43,362 nucleotides of DNA from Sulfurovum sp. (GTDB lineage: Bacteria; Campylobacterota; Campylobacteria; Campylobacterales; Sulfurovaceae), in the NCBI GenBank assembly GCA_027068435.1, contig JAMOTA010000019.1, forward strand, positions 1-43,362. The letters are read 5' to 3'. Each line of letters starts with the position of its first letter. The first letter of the stretch is position 1. The translations under genes were made by a program, and so were the position numbers. This document shows positions 34,870 through 43,242 of the stretch, in pieces. Below the pieces are notes generated by a model that was not told where the DNA came from, searched no databases, and saw only the letters and a program-made list of their open reading frames with translations.

Positions 34870-34875
34870 TACAAT
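34870..34875 (+). promoter_or_regulatory. Probable -10 of the rplM-rpsI promoter
   Basis: TACAAT in gtggaTACAATccgtcc lies 45 bases before rplM. The GTCC just after it also follows the -10 of the tRNA and rRNA promoters in this window, which suggests a shared GC-richer discriminator. Confidence 0.5.
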
Positions 34876-34920
34876 CCGTCCACAAAAGAGCAATGACTCT
34901 GATTTATATAAGGAAAATTC

Positions 34921-35346
34921 ATGAAATTAACATCAGTTCTTAAACCTGCTGACGTACAACGTGACTGGGTTTTGATAGACGCAGATGGTAAAACATTTGG
35001 TCGTATCTTAACTGAGGTAGCTACACTTCTTAGAGGTAAACATAAACCATCATTTACACCAAACGTAGATTGTGGGGATTATGTAGTAATCATCAACGCT
35101 GAAAAAGCAAAATTCTCAGGTGCAAAACTAGAGCAAAAAGAGTACTTTACTCACTCAGGTTACTTTGGTTCAACTAAAAGTAAAAAACTTAGTGATATGC
35201 TAGAAAACCATACTGAAAAACTTTTCAGATTGGCTGTAAGAGGTATGCTTCCAAAGACTACTCTGGGTCGTGCGATGCTTAAAAAACTTAAAGTGTATGC
35301 AGGTTCTGAACACCCACATACAGCACAAATCAATAAGGAAGCGTAA
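34921..35346 (+). CDS. rplM: 50S ribosomal protein L13
   Basis: The 141-residue protein has [36 protein letters not shown], and [20 protein letters not shown], all L13 signatures. It binds 23S rRNA early in 50S assembly. AAGGAAA precedes the ATG. rpsI begins 2 bases after its stop. Confidence 0.98.
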   Translation: MKLTSVLKPADVQRDWVLIDADGKTFGRILTEVATLLRGKHKPSFTPNVDCGDYVVIINAEKAKFSGAKLEQKEYFTHSGYFGSTKSKKLSDMLENHTEKLFRLAVRGMLPKTTLGRAMLKKLKVYAGSEHPHTAQINKEA

Positions 35347-35348
35347 TC

Positions 35349-35738
35349 ATGGCAACTATTTATGCAACAGGAAAAAGAAAAGCGGCTATCGCTAAAGTTT
35401 GGATGACTCCAGGTAACGGCGAAATGCTTATCAATGGTAAAACTCTTGACCAATGGTTAGGTGGACATGAAACATTGAAAATGAAAGTTAGACTTCCACT
35501 TGAAGCTACTAAACAACTTGATAACATGAATATCAAGGCTACTACACTTGGTGGTGGTTACTCTGCTCAAGCAGATGCACTTAAACATGGTATTACTAAA
35601 GCTCTTGTAGAGTTTGAACCATCTTACAGAGCAATTCTTAAGCCAATGGGACTTCTTACTAGAGATAGTAGAGTTGTAGAGCGTAAGAAACCAGGTAAGA
35701 AAAAAGCGAGAAGATCTCCACAATTCTCAAAAAGATAG
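35349..35738 (+). CDS. rpsI: 30S ribosomal protein S9
   Basis: The 129-residue S9 starts [18 protein letters not shown], has [19 protein letters not shown], and ends in the basic tail [12 protein letters not shown], whose last Arg contacts P-site tRNA. Its ribosome-binding site (AAGGAAGCG) overlaps the end of rplM. Confidence 0.98.
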   Translation: MATIYATGKRKAAIAKVWMTPGNGEMLINGKTLDQWLGGHETLKMKVRLPLEATKQLDNMNIKATTLGGGYSAQADALKHGITKALVEFEPSYRAILKPMGLLTRDSRVVERKKPGKKKARRSPQFSKR

Positions 35739-35764
35739 TCAGTATTTATACAGACTTTCTTTTT

Positions 35765-35809
35765 CAAGCTTTTTGCTTGGAATGTTTTGCAAGAAATTTT
35801 TCTTGCAAA
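35765..35809. terminator. Tandem hairpins after rpsI (convergent terminator)
   Basis: CAAGC-TTTTT-GCTTG (35765-35779) is followed by TTTGCAAGA-AATTTT-TCTTGCAAA (35786-35809) and then TATATTT. The minus-strand gene ends 6 bases further on, so the second stem probably terminates both directions. Confidence 0.7.
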
Positions 35810-35814
35810 TATAT

Positions 35815-36642
35815 TTAATTTGGGTTTACAATAAAATAAGCACTAACAATACACACTAAAGCAAATATTACTCTTTTAAGAACAACTCCAATATTATTTC
35901 CTACTTGACATGAAGTACACTGTTTAAATTTCTTAGCTTCATAATTTGCAAAGATAAAAAATCCAACCATTAATGCTATAACCATAGGAAAAGCAACTTT
36001 ATCATAAGTAAACCAACTTGATAGAGTCTCTTTAGAGATATTAAAAAGTGGTAGAAAAAGTGAAACAAGCATAAAAAAGAGTAGTTTGTCTGCAACACTT
36101 ACAAAGTAAACTTTTTTACTTTCTGGTGGACAAAATGCATTTTCCTCTAGGATAGGCATATCACCTTTACCTGCCATGGCACGTGCCGCTTGTTCTTTTT
36201 GATGTAGAGGTAGCCTATCAATAAGTGTAGTATTAAAAAGATAATCAATCATTCTTTGAAATGTTGATGCCTCCTCTTTATTGTCTACTTTTTTAGTTTG
36301 CATGTTACCATGCTCATCTTCATAAATAATACTGAGTGTTTGATAACGTTTTACTGTAATAGGGTGATTATGAAAGTAACTACATATTTCAGTTGAGTCA
36401 AAAATATTTTTTTGCGTAATAATTCGAGGATTTGCATAAGCAACATACTCTTTATCTTCTTTTATAACCATGAGCTGATAAAGATGACCAATCTGAATGG
36501 CACTTAAAGCTGTGAGTTCTTTTTCTTTCATCGTATCTACTATATCTTCATAAATAAGTAGATAACTCTCCTTAAAATCTCTTACAGGACCAGCATTTAC
36601 GTTAATAGAGGTATCGGGATAGTATTTAAGTGTTTGAATCAT
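35815..36642 (-). CDS. Membrane protein with a catalytically dead peptide-deformylase domain
   Basis: Residues 1-150 align by eye with peptide deformylase: LKYYPDTSINVNAGPVRDF (start), ALSAIQIG (for GxGLAAxQxG), LMVI, YANPRI, EICS (for EGCLS, Cys87 kept) and FQRMIDYLFNTTLIDRL (for QHExDHLxGxLFIDRL). The HExxH metal motif is R130-M-I-D-Y134, so both histidines and the catalytic Glu are lost. A linker then leads to three transmembrane helices (about 184-200, 217-233, 253-272) with CTSC (242-245) between the last two. AGGA lies 8 bases before the ATG. No catalysis is expected; sensing or binding of peptide N-termini at the membrane is a guess. The true def gene must be elsewhere. Confidence 0.78.
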   Translation of the reverse strand: MIQTLKYYPDTSINVNAGPVRDFKESYLLIYEDIVDTMKEKELTALSAIQIGHLYQLMVIKEDKEYVAYANPRIITQKNIFDSTEICSYFHNHPITVKRYQTLSIIYEDEHGNMQTKKVDNKEEASTFQRMIDYLFNTTLIDRLPLHQKEQAARAMAGKGDMPILEENAFCPPESKKVYFVSVADKLLFFMLVSLFLPLFNISKETLSSWFTYDKVAFPMVIALMVGFFIFANYEAKKFKQCTSCQVGNNIGVVLKRVIFALVCIVSAYFIVNPN

Positions 36643-36679
36643 GGGATTTTCCTAGGGATTAATATGAGAGGGGGGAGTA

Positions 36680-36727
36680 AAATATTTATGAAGATTAAAT
36701 ATTTTGGATTAAACTTCATAAATATTT
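36680..36727. repeat. 14-bp perfect inverted repeat upstream of the pseudo-deformylase gene
   Basis: AAATATTTATGAAG (36680-36693) and CTTCATAAATATTT (36714-36727) flank a 20-base AT-rich spacer. It ends 38 bases from the pseudo-deformylase start codon and follows a terminator hairpin, so it occupies the promoter region of that gene. Confidence 0.5.
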
Positions 36728-36732
36728 GAAAG

Positions 36733-36759
36733 AGAAGAAGAGCATAAAGCTCTTCTTCT
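36733..36759 (-). terminator. 11-bp hairpin after the 53-codon gene
   Basis: AGAAGAAGAGC pairs with GCTCTTCTTCT around a 5-base loop, 5 bases beyond the stop of the small gene on the minus strand, followed by TCAAATATTT. It ends the SQR-small gene transcript and supports the small gene being real. Confidence 0.65.
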
Positions 36760-36764
36760 AAATA

Positions 36765-36926
36765 TTAGTGACTTTTACTTACTACTACTAACATTTTAAT
36801 ATTAATAACCGCAAATCTAAATGCTTGAAAGAGAAGACAAGTTCTCATTTTTTTAGCAAATCCACCAGGGATCATAGTGAGTGTAAATTGGTTATGTTTT
36901 TCAAAGTTTTTTTCTTCTTGTTTCAT
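36765..36926 (-). CDS. Small basic protein (53 residues) in the SQR operon
   Basis: From ATG 36926 the minus strand encodes a 53-residue protein: MKQEEKNFEKHNQFTLTMIP, then GGFAKKMRTCLLFQAFRFAV, then INIKMLVVVSKSH. An excellent AAGGAGA lies 6 bases upstream and a terminator hairpin lies just after the stop. The N-terminus is charged; residues 28-48 form a moderately hydrophobic, amphipathic stretch with one Cys. It begins 27 bases after the SQR-like gene in the same direction. I do not recognise a named family. A membrane-associated partner of the flavoprotein is a reasonable guess from position only. Confidence 0.7.
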   Translation of the reverse strand: MKQEEKNFEKHNQFTLTMIPGGFAKKMRTCLLFQAFRFAVINIKMLVVVSKSH

Positions 36927-36952
36927 TGTGTCTCCTTTAATTTTATAGTGGC

Positions 36953-38425
36953 TTATTCAGGGATAAGCGTCCAACCTGGCTTAAGTTTTGCTTTGTAGAT
37001 AAACATATGGTGTAAGATATGTTTAATCCAGTGTCCTGCAAGACCGATTTCACCGAAAGTATAGTCTGTATCACGTCCCGTTCCTGGGTATTTTTCAAAG
37101 TCTGGAACAACAGGGTAAACAGTCATCGCAGCAGCAGTTCCTGAAGTAAGACCTTTTCCAGCAGATGCAACACATGCTGCACCCATTTCAGCCATTGATG
37201 CTTCATGTAAATGAGCCTCTTTGCCTTTATTGATAAGATCACATACTGAATGAGCAACAGCTTTACCAATAATACCTGCAGGCATACCAGTTCTTGGTGG
37301 TGTAGGGTTAATTGGAGTTCCATTTACAGAACTTGCTGGTTTAGAGATAAGGTGTGGTGGTGCAAATGCAATACCACATGCAAACATATTGCTGTGATCA
37401 GGGTTTTGGTAAGTACGAGGCCAGTCAGATGCTTTCCAATTTTCGTAAGCACCTGCATCGTATTTTGCATCTACTTTCATAAAGCCATTTGGAGCAAAGA
37501 TATTACTTGTTATATCTGCACCCTCTTTATCGTATGCTTTAAGACCAACACCTGCAAATGGTGGGATAAGCATTGCAAAGTCAAACTCTTCTTCACCCAT
37601 AGTTCCATCAAGAAGTTCATAGCTTACTTTTCCTGCTTCTACTTTGTTAACATGTGCTCCGATAATCCAAGGAACATCTCTCTCAGCAAAAAGTGATTCA
37701 GCAAAAAGTTTAGAACTTACAACGTAACCTCCAACTTTCATATGAAGACCACCCATACCAAAGTCACCCATAAATGATTCATTAGAAATCCATTTAATAT
37801 CTAGCATATCTCTTACACCAGCTTTATTTGCTTCATGTTCGATGTTAAAGATATATTCAAATGCAGCACCTTGACATGTACACATACCATGACCAGTTCC
37901 TACAAGAATTTTTTGTCTTTCACCTTTTTTTGCTTTTTCAAAAATTTGGTTAAGTTCTAAACTTGCATGAACAGCGTGATCTGCAGTACATACAGAAACA
38001 GTATGCTCTCCAAGGTGACCCTTTCCATTTCCTAAACCAGGTGTAGCATCAAAATTTAGTTTAGGACCAGTAGCATTAATAAGATAATCATATTCTATTA
38101 CTTCTGTTTGACCCTCTTTATCTTGCCCTGTATATTCAATAGTAATATACTCTTTATCACTCTCTTTATTTCCATGAGGATGAATTGAAACAGCTTTTGC
38201 TTGCTTAAAATCAATTCCAGCTTTTTCATAAACAGGAGCTAATGAGAAGACTACGTCCTCTTTTGCCAGTTGACCAACTCCAACCCAGATGTTAGATGGA
38301 ATCCAATTCCATTGTGAATTTGGAGTAACCACTACTACTTCATGCTCATCTCCGAGCCATTTTCTTGCAAATGTTGCAGCAGTATGTCCAGAGACTCCAC
38401 CACCCATAACTATTAAACGTGCCAT
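36953..38425 (-). CDS. Sulfide:quinone oxidoreductase-like FAD flavoprotein
   Basis: The 490-residue protein opens MARLIVMGGGVSGHTAATFA (FAD dinucleotide fold) and has INATGPKLNFDA (second nucleotide motif), HTVSVCTADHAV (Cys146), GHGMCTCQGAAFEY (Cys182, Cys184) and MFACGIAFAPPH (Cys350), then TPPRTGMPAGIIGKAVAHSV. These match SQR motifs; Cys146 and Cys184 fall at SQR catalytic cysteine positions, but the third sits three residues early. The C-terminus (HWIKHILHHMFIYKAKLKPG) is amphipathic and could dock on the membrane. SQR oxidises sulfide and reduces quinone. A longer C-terminal part than type I suggests another SQR type. AAGGAAAG precedes the ATG. Confidence 0.85.
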   Translation of the reverse strand: MARLIVMGGGVSGHTAATFARKWLGDEHEVVVVTPNSQWNWIPSNIWVGVGQLAKEDVVFSLAPVYEKAGIDFKQAKAVSIHPHGNKESDKEYITIEYTGQDKEGQTEVIEYDYLINATGPKLNFDATPGLGNGKGHLGEHTVSVCTADHAVHASLELNQIFEKAKKGERQKILVGTGHGMCTCQGAAFEYIFNIEHEANKAGVRDMLDIKWISNESFMGDFGMGGLHMKVGGYVVSSKLFAESLFAERDVPWIIGAHVNKVEAGKVSYELLDGTMGEEEFDFAMLIPPFAGVGLKAYDKEGADITSNIFAPNGFMKVDAKYDAGAYENWKASDWPRTYQNPDHSNMFACGIAFAPPHLISKPASSVNGTPINPTPPRTGMPAGIIGKAVAHSVCDLINKGKEAHLHEASMAEMGAACVASAGKGLTSGTAAAMTVYPVVPDFEKYPGTGRDTDYTFGEIGLAGHWIKHILHHMFIYKAKLKPGWTLIPE

Positions 38426-38633
38426 AGCTTTCCTTCATATTAAAATATTTTCATATAAAATAATAGAGTAACATTATTTAAATCTAAGTTAATTTCTATA
38501 AATTAAGTTAGATAATAATAAATACTTATTTAAATGGTTAAATATGTTACTTATAATTGAAAAGTAAATGAGTAATCTAAATCATTATAATAAATAATAT
38601 TGATAATATATTATAGATAGATAATTATTATGT

Positions 38634-38639
38634 TAAAAT
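38634..38639 (+). promoter_or_regulatory. Possible -10 of the ABC transporter operon
   Basis: TAAAAT lies 43 bases before ATG 38683. The 257-base divergent gap (38426-38682) is extremely AT-rich, with many near-matches and no clear -35, so this is only a candidate. The gap holds no other feature I can support. Confidence 0.3.
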
Positions 38640-38682
38640 CTACTCTTTGATAAATATCTATAAAAAGGTGTATTTTAGTTCA

Positions 38683-40875
38683 ATGAATAGTTTAATATCT
38701 AGTAATTTCTTAAGATATCTCTTTTTAATGATATTTTTTACATCAAATATCTTTTCTACGATATGGAATAGCCCACATACTATAAAAAAAGATGTATCTA
38801 AAACACTATATAGGGCTTTTTCTATCTCACCTAAAAGGCTTGACCCTGTAGTTTCATATAGCGCAAATGAGTGGGCTATTATTGGGCAGATATATGAACC
38901 ACCTTTACAATATAATTATTTGAAACGTCCTTATGTGTTAGAACCATTAACTCTTACCAAAATGCCAACTATTACCTATTTAGATAAAGAGGGTAATGAA
39001 GTAGAAGAGAACTCTTCTAAAGTAATGTTTTCACAATATCGTTTAGAGCTAAGAGAAGATATTTTGTATCAAAATCATCCTTGTTTTGTAAAAGATAATA
39101 ATGGAGGTTTACTTTATGGATCGCTCTCTAACAATGATTTAATGCAGATAACTAAGTTAAGTGATTTTAAACAATCAACTACTCGCTACTTGGTTGCAAA
39201 TGACTATGCATATGCTATTAAACGTATGGCAGTAAGACAAAATCATTCGCCTATTTTAGACAATATGAAAGCATATATTGTAGGACTAGAATCATTTTCT
39301 AAGTCTATTAATTCTATTGTTAAAGAAAAAAAGAAAAAAAATCAATTAGTTGATTTACGTTCATATTCGATTGATGGAGTAAAAGTTCTTAATGATACTA
39401 TCTTAACTATAAAGATTAAAGGAGAGTATCCACAGTTTCTATATTGGTTGAGTATGAATTTTTTTGCGCCTATTCCTTGGGAAGCAGATCTGTTTTATCA
39501 ACAGTCTGGACTTATTGCTAAAAATTTAACCCTCAATTGGTTTCCTGTAGGTACAGGGGCATATTATTTAGCTGAAAATAATCCAAATCGACAGATGAAA
39601 TTACTTGTAAATCCTAACTATCATAGTGAGAATTATCCACGATTAACTCAAGAAGAGAGTAAAAAATCTCATATACCAAAAGAACTATTAGAAGACTCTG
39701 GAAAAAAGCTTCCTTTTATTAAAGAAGTTATTTATTCTCTTGAAAAAGAGAGTATTCCATTATGGAATAAATTTTTACAAGGATACTATGATGCTTCAGG
39801 TATAAGTTCTGAAGCGTTTGATCAAGCAGTACAAATTTCTACTTCAGGCAGTATGGGCTTAAGTAATGAAATGAGAGATAAGGGTATTGTATTAAAAAGT
39901 TCAGTAGAACCCTCTATTTTTTATTTAGCATTCAATATGTTAGATCCCATCGTAGGTGGATATTCTTCGTCAGCTAAGAAGTTACGCCAAGCTATTAGCA
40001 TAGCACAGAATCAAGAGGAGTATATCTCTATCTTTACTAATGAAAGAGGTATTCCAGCACAAGGTCCTATCCCCCCAGGTATTTTTGGATATGAAGAAGG
40101 TAAAGAAGGAACAAATAGTATTATTTATAATTGGATAGATGGAAAATATGAAAGAAAATCTTTAGATGAGGCAAAAAAACTATTATCTGAAGCGGGTTAT
40201 CCTAATGGAATTTCTAAAAAAACAGGTAAACGATTAAGACTCTATTATGATACAACTGCAACAGGACCTGATGATAGAGCCTTAATGGACTGGAGACGAA
40301 AACAGTTTGATAAGCTAGGGATACAACTGGTTATAAGAGCAACTGATTATAACCGTTTTCAAGATAAAATACGAAAAGGAAAAGCTCAACTTTTTTCATG
40401 GGGATGGAACGCAGATTATCCAGATCCCGAAAATTTTCTTTTTTTACTTTATGGTGGTAATGCAGTAGTTAACACAAATGGTGCAGGAATAAACTCTTCA
40501 AATTATCAAAATCCTAAGTTTGATAAACTTTTTAATGAGATGAAAACAATGAAAAACTCTCCTCTTAGAATGCAAAAAATTAAAGAGATGGTAAAGATAT
40601 TAAGAGAAGATACTCCTTGGATTTGGGGAATGCATCCAAAGTCATTATCTCTTTCTCATAAGTGGTATCGTAATGTTCAACCTCATGCTATGGCAAATAA
40701 TACACTTAAATATAAACGTATTGATACAGAATTAAGAGCAAAAAAACAAGAAGAGTGGAATCAACCTATCTTATGGCCGTTGGGAGTACTTCTATTTTTA
40801 ATCATTATTTTAAGTTATTCTCTATATTATGCTTATATCTTACGGCAAAGTAGTGTAATAAAAGGAAAATCCTAA
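38683..40875 (+). CDS. Peptide-type ABC transporter substrate-binding protein with C-terminal membrane anchor
   Basis: This SBP_bac_5-family protein has 730 residues from ATG 38683. It has a Sec-type signal (SSNFLRYLFLMIFFTSNIFS), the opening LYRAFSISPKRLDPV, and late family motifs GTGAYYLAENNPNRQM, FSWGWNADYPDPENFLFLLY and NYQNPKFDKLFNEM. Unusually a hydrophobic helix lies near the C-terminus (ILWPLGVLLFLIIILSYSLY), so the protein should be anchored in the inner membrane rather than lipid-tethered or free. An in-frame TTG at 38647 or GTG at 38668 could be the start, but neither has a ribosome-binding site; AAGG precedes 38683 at a long 14-base spacing. Oligopeptides are the family substrate; YejA-like peptide uptake is an option. 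Confidence 0.88.
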   Translation: MNSLISSNFLRYLFLMIFFTSNIFSTIWNSPHTIKKDVSKTLYRAFSISPKRLDPVVSYSANEWAIIGQIYEPPLQYNYLKRPYVLEPLTLTKMPTITYLDKEGNEVEENSSKVMFSQYRLELREDILYQNHPCFVKDNNGGLLYGSLSNNDLMQITKLSDFKQSTTRYLVANDYAYAIKRMAVRQNHSPILDNMKAYIVGLESFSKSINSIVKEKKKKNQLVDLRSYSIDGVKVLNDTILTIKIKGEYPQFLYWLSMNFFAPIPWEADLFYQQSGLIAKNLTLNWFPVGTGAYYLAENNPNRQMKLLVNPNYHSENYPRLTQEESKKSHIPKELLEDSGKKLPFIKEVIYSLEKESIPLWNKFLQGYYDASGISSEAFDQAVQISTSGSMGLSNEMRDKGIVLKSSVEPSIFYLAFNMLDPIVGGYSSSAKKLRQAISIAQNQEEYISIFTNERGIPAQGPIPPGIFGYEEGKEGTNSIIYNWIDGKYERKSLDEAKKLLSEAGYPNGISKKTGKRLRLYYDTTATGPDDRALMDWRRKQFDKLGIQLVIRATDYNRFQDKIRKGKAQLFSWGWNADYPDPENFLFLLYGGNAVVNTNGAGINSSNYQNPKFDKLFNEMKTMKNSPLRMQKIKEMVKILREDTPWIWGMHPKSLSLSHKWYRNVQPHAMANNTLKYKRIDTELRAKKQEEWNQPILWPLGVLLFLIIILSYSLYYAYILRQSSVIKGKS

Positions 40876-41853
40876 ATGTTTACATATATAATTAAACGCA
40901 TTTTGTATGCAATACCTATTTTGATAGGGGTAAATCTTATTACTTTTATACTCTTTTTTATGGTAAATAGCCCAGATGACATGGCAAGAGCTCAACTAGG
41001 AGCTAAACAAGTAACGCCTCAACTTATCTTGTCATGGAAAGAGGAAAAAGGGTATGATAAACCACTTTTTTTTAATAGTAATGTTGAGGGTATGAAAACT
41101 GTAACAGATACGCTTTTTGTACAAGAGTCTATTAAGCTTTTTACCTTTAACTTTGGGTACTCCGATAGCAACCGTGATATAGGTTCAGATATACAAGAGA
41201 GAATGATTCCTAGCTTATCTATCGCACTACCCACATTTATAATATCATTAATTACAAATATCTCTTTATCACTCTTATTGGTGCTATTTCGTGGCTCTAC
41301 ACTAGATACTAGTATGATGATTATTGCGGTTATGATTATGTCAATCTCTGGACTTTTTTATATTATAGCAGGGCAAGTACTTTTTTCTAAAATGTGGCAT
41401 TGGGTTCCTATCTCTGGTTATGAGAGTGGATGGGGTGCTATAAAGTTTATACTTTTACCTGTACTTATAGGTGTTTTCTCTGGGATAGGTTCAGGGGTAA
41501 GATGGTATAGAAGTATCTTTTTAGAACAGGTAAACCAAGATTATGTTAGAACAGCTAGAGCTAAAGGACTATCTGAAGTAGATGTACTTTTTGGGCATGT
41601 TTTGAGAAATGGAATGTTACCTATTTTAACAGGGGTTGTGGTAGTTATTCCTATCCTTTTTATGGGTAGTCTTATTATGGAATCATTCTTTGGTATCCCT
41701 GGCTTGGGTTCTTATACTATAGATGCTATAAATGCACAAGATTTTGCTATTGTTAAAGCAATGGTATTTTTAGGTTCAGTACTTTATATTTTAGGATTAA
41801 TTTTAACTGATATCTCTTATACCTTATTTGATCCAAGGATAAAACTATCATGA
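40876..41853 (+). CDS. Peptide-type ABC transporter permease (DppB/YejB-like)
   Basis: The 325-residue protein has about six membrane spans. It opens MFTYIIKRILYAIPILIGVN, the DppB-family N-terminus, and has the EAA loop DYVRTARAKGLSEVDVLFGH, ESFFGIPGLGSYTIDAI and DISYTLFDPRIKLS. It starts directly after the binding-protein stop (TAAATG) and overlaps the next gene by four bases (ATGA), so the three are one operon. It is of normal length. Confidence 0.93.
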   Translation: MFTYIIKRILYAIPILIGVNLITFILFFMVNSPDDMARAQLGAKQVTPQLILSWKEEKGYDKPLFFNSNVEGMKTVTDTLFVQESIKLFTFNFGYSDSNRDIGSDIQERMIPSLSIALPTFIISLITNISLSLLLVLFRGSTLDTSMMIIAVMIMSISGLFYIIAGQVLFSKMWHWVPISGYESGWGAIKFILLPVLIGVFSGIGSGVRWYRSIFLEQVNQDYVRTARAKGLSEVDVLFGHVLRNGMLPILTGVVVVIPILFMGSLIMESFFGIPGLGSYTIDAINAQDFAIVKAMVFLGSVLYILGLILTDISYTLFDPRIKLS

Positions 41854-43187
41854 AGTTAGTATTTCTTTGGACAGATATAATGGTTTGGTTTTTAGTTATC
41901 TCATTGCTTACTTGGAGTTGGTTTATTGCTAAATCCCCACAAGTGAGAAAGCAGTGGCATACTATCTTCAAATCAAGCATCGCAATGGCATCTTCAATTG
42001 TTTTACTTTTTTATTTACTTTTTACTCTTCTTGATTCTGTACATTTACGTTTTTCAATGGAGTTAAAAGAGAGTAAAAAGTCAGAACTACAGTATTCAGA
42101 TACAGTAAGTCTTTTAGATTTAATTCTAAAGCATAACATTGAGTATACAGAGCGTACCTATTCTGCTCCCTTTGCTACTTCTGAATATACATCATCTATT
42201 ATTGTAGATGAAAAAGGAGTTATACAAAAAGAGTATCTACCTCTTAAATATGTAGGTAAAAGTGATGATATAGTCTCAAAATCATTTACTGCTATTACTC
42301 TAGGAATATGTATAAGTTTAACTTTGATAATTATACATTTGTTATGGCGTAAAAAAAGAGGCTTTGAGAGTGAACTACCTTGGCGTACTGCGTATATAAT
42401 TTCACTTCTGTTGATTACTATCTTTACATGGTTTTATATACTTAGTTTCGACTATCATGTTTTAGGTACAGATAAAGTAGGGGGAGATGTCCTCTATCAA
42501 AGCTTAAAAAGTATTCGTACAGGTGTACTTATAGGAGTTTTAACTACTTTTATTATGCTACCTGTAGCTATATTATTAGGTGTTAGTGCAGGATTCTTTG
42601 GAGGATGGATTGATGATATAATTCAATACCTTTATACAACATTAAGTTCAATTCCAGGTGTATTACTTATCGCTGCAGGAGTACTTTCAATGCAAGTAAT
42701 AATGGATAATAACCCTACATGGTTTGAGACTACTTTAGAACGTTCAGATTTACGATTATTATTTCTTATTTTTATACTTGGTATTACTTCATGGACAGGA
42801 CTTTGTCGATTACTTCGTGCAGAGACTCTTAAAATATCCCAAATAGAGTTTGTAACAGCAGCTAAGGCATTTGGTGTGAGTAAATTTACCATTATTCGTC
42901 GTCATATTATTCCTAACTTAATGCATATTATTCTCATATCTGTAGTTTTAGATTTTTCTGGGTTAGTACTAGCAGAGGCTGTACTCTCTTATGTTGGTGT
43001 AGGTGTTGACCCTACAATGCATTCATGGGGAAATATGATAAATCAAGCAAGACTTGAAATGGCAAGAGAACCTATGGTCTGGTGGTCACTTTTTTCTGCA
43101 TTTATTTTTATGTTTATACTAGTTCTTGCTGCAAATCTTTTGTCAGATAGAATTCAAACAGTGTTAGATCCAAGAAATAAAAAGTAA
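41850..43187 (+). CDS. Peptide-type ABC transporter permease (DppC/YejE-like) with N-terminal extension
   Basis: The 445-residue protein has a normal DppC core from about residue 180: LGTDKVGGDVLYQSLKS (205-221), GFFGGWIDDIIQYLYTT, the EAA loop EFVTAAKAFGVSKFTIIRRH and LSYVGVGVDPTMHSWGNM. The N-terminus is about 140 residues longer than usual, with two early helices (about 8-27 and 45-62), a polar domain (65-145) and two more helices (147-166, 181-200). A similar inserted domain is known in YejE-type permeases. No ATPase gene follows; the rRNA promoter comes next, so the ATPase must be encoded elsewhere. Confidence 0.92.
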   Translation: MKLVFLWTDIMVWFLVISLLTWSWFIAKSPQVRKQWHTIFKSSIAMASSIVLLFYLLFTLLDSVHLRFSMELKESKKSELQYSDTVSLLDLILKHNIEYTERTYSAPFATSEYTSSIIVDEKGVIQKEYLPLKYVGKSDDIVSKSFTAITLGICISLTLIIIHLLWRKKRGFESELPWRTAYIISLLLITIFTWFYILSFDYHVLGTDKVGGDVLYQSLKSIRTGVLIGVLTTFIMLPVAILLGVSAGFFGGWIDDIIQYLYTTLSSIPGVLLIAAGVLSMQVIMDNNPTWFETTLERSDLRLLFLIFILGITSWTGLCRLLRAETLKISQIEFVTAAKAFGVSKFTIIRRHIIPNLMHIILISVVLDFSGLVLAEAVLSYVGVGVDPTMHSWGNMINQARLEMAREPMVWWSLFSAFIFMFILVLAANLLSDRIQTVLDPRNKK

Positions 43188-43242
43188 AATTTATTCTTAT
43201 AATGTAAGTACAAAAAGAATTTTAACAAATTAGTGAAACCAC

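Noticed and set aside
37250-37696. 148-codon open frame on the plus strand
   Set aside because: It is antisense to the SQR-like gene, with Cys/Trp-rich nonsense-like composition.
38647-38682. TTG start for the ABC binding protein
   Set aside because: No ribosome-binding site, and a likely -10 at 38634-38639 would place transcription start at or after it; ATG 38683 directly precedes the signal peptide.
43188-43242. Terminator after the last permease gene
   Set aside because: AAAAT..TTCTT and AAGAATTTT can pair only with a three-base bulge and a long loop; too weak to call.
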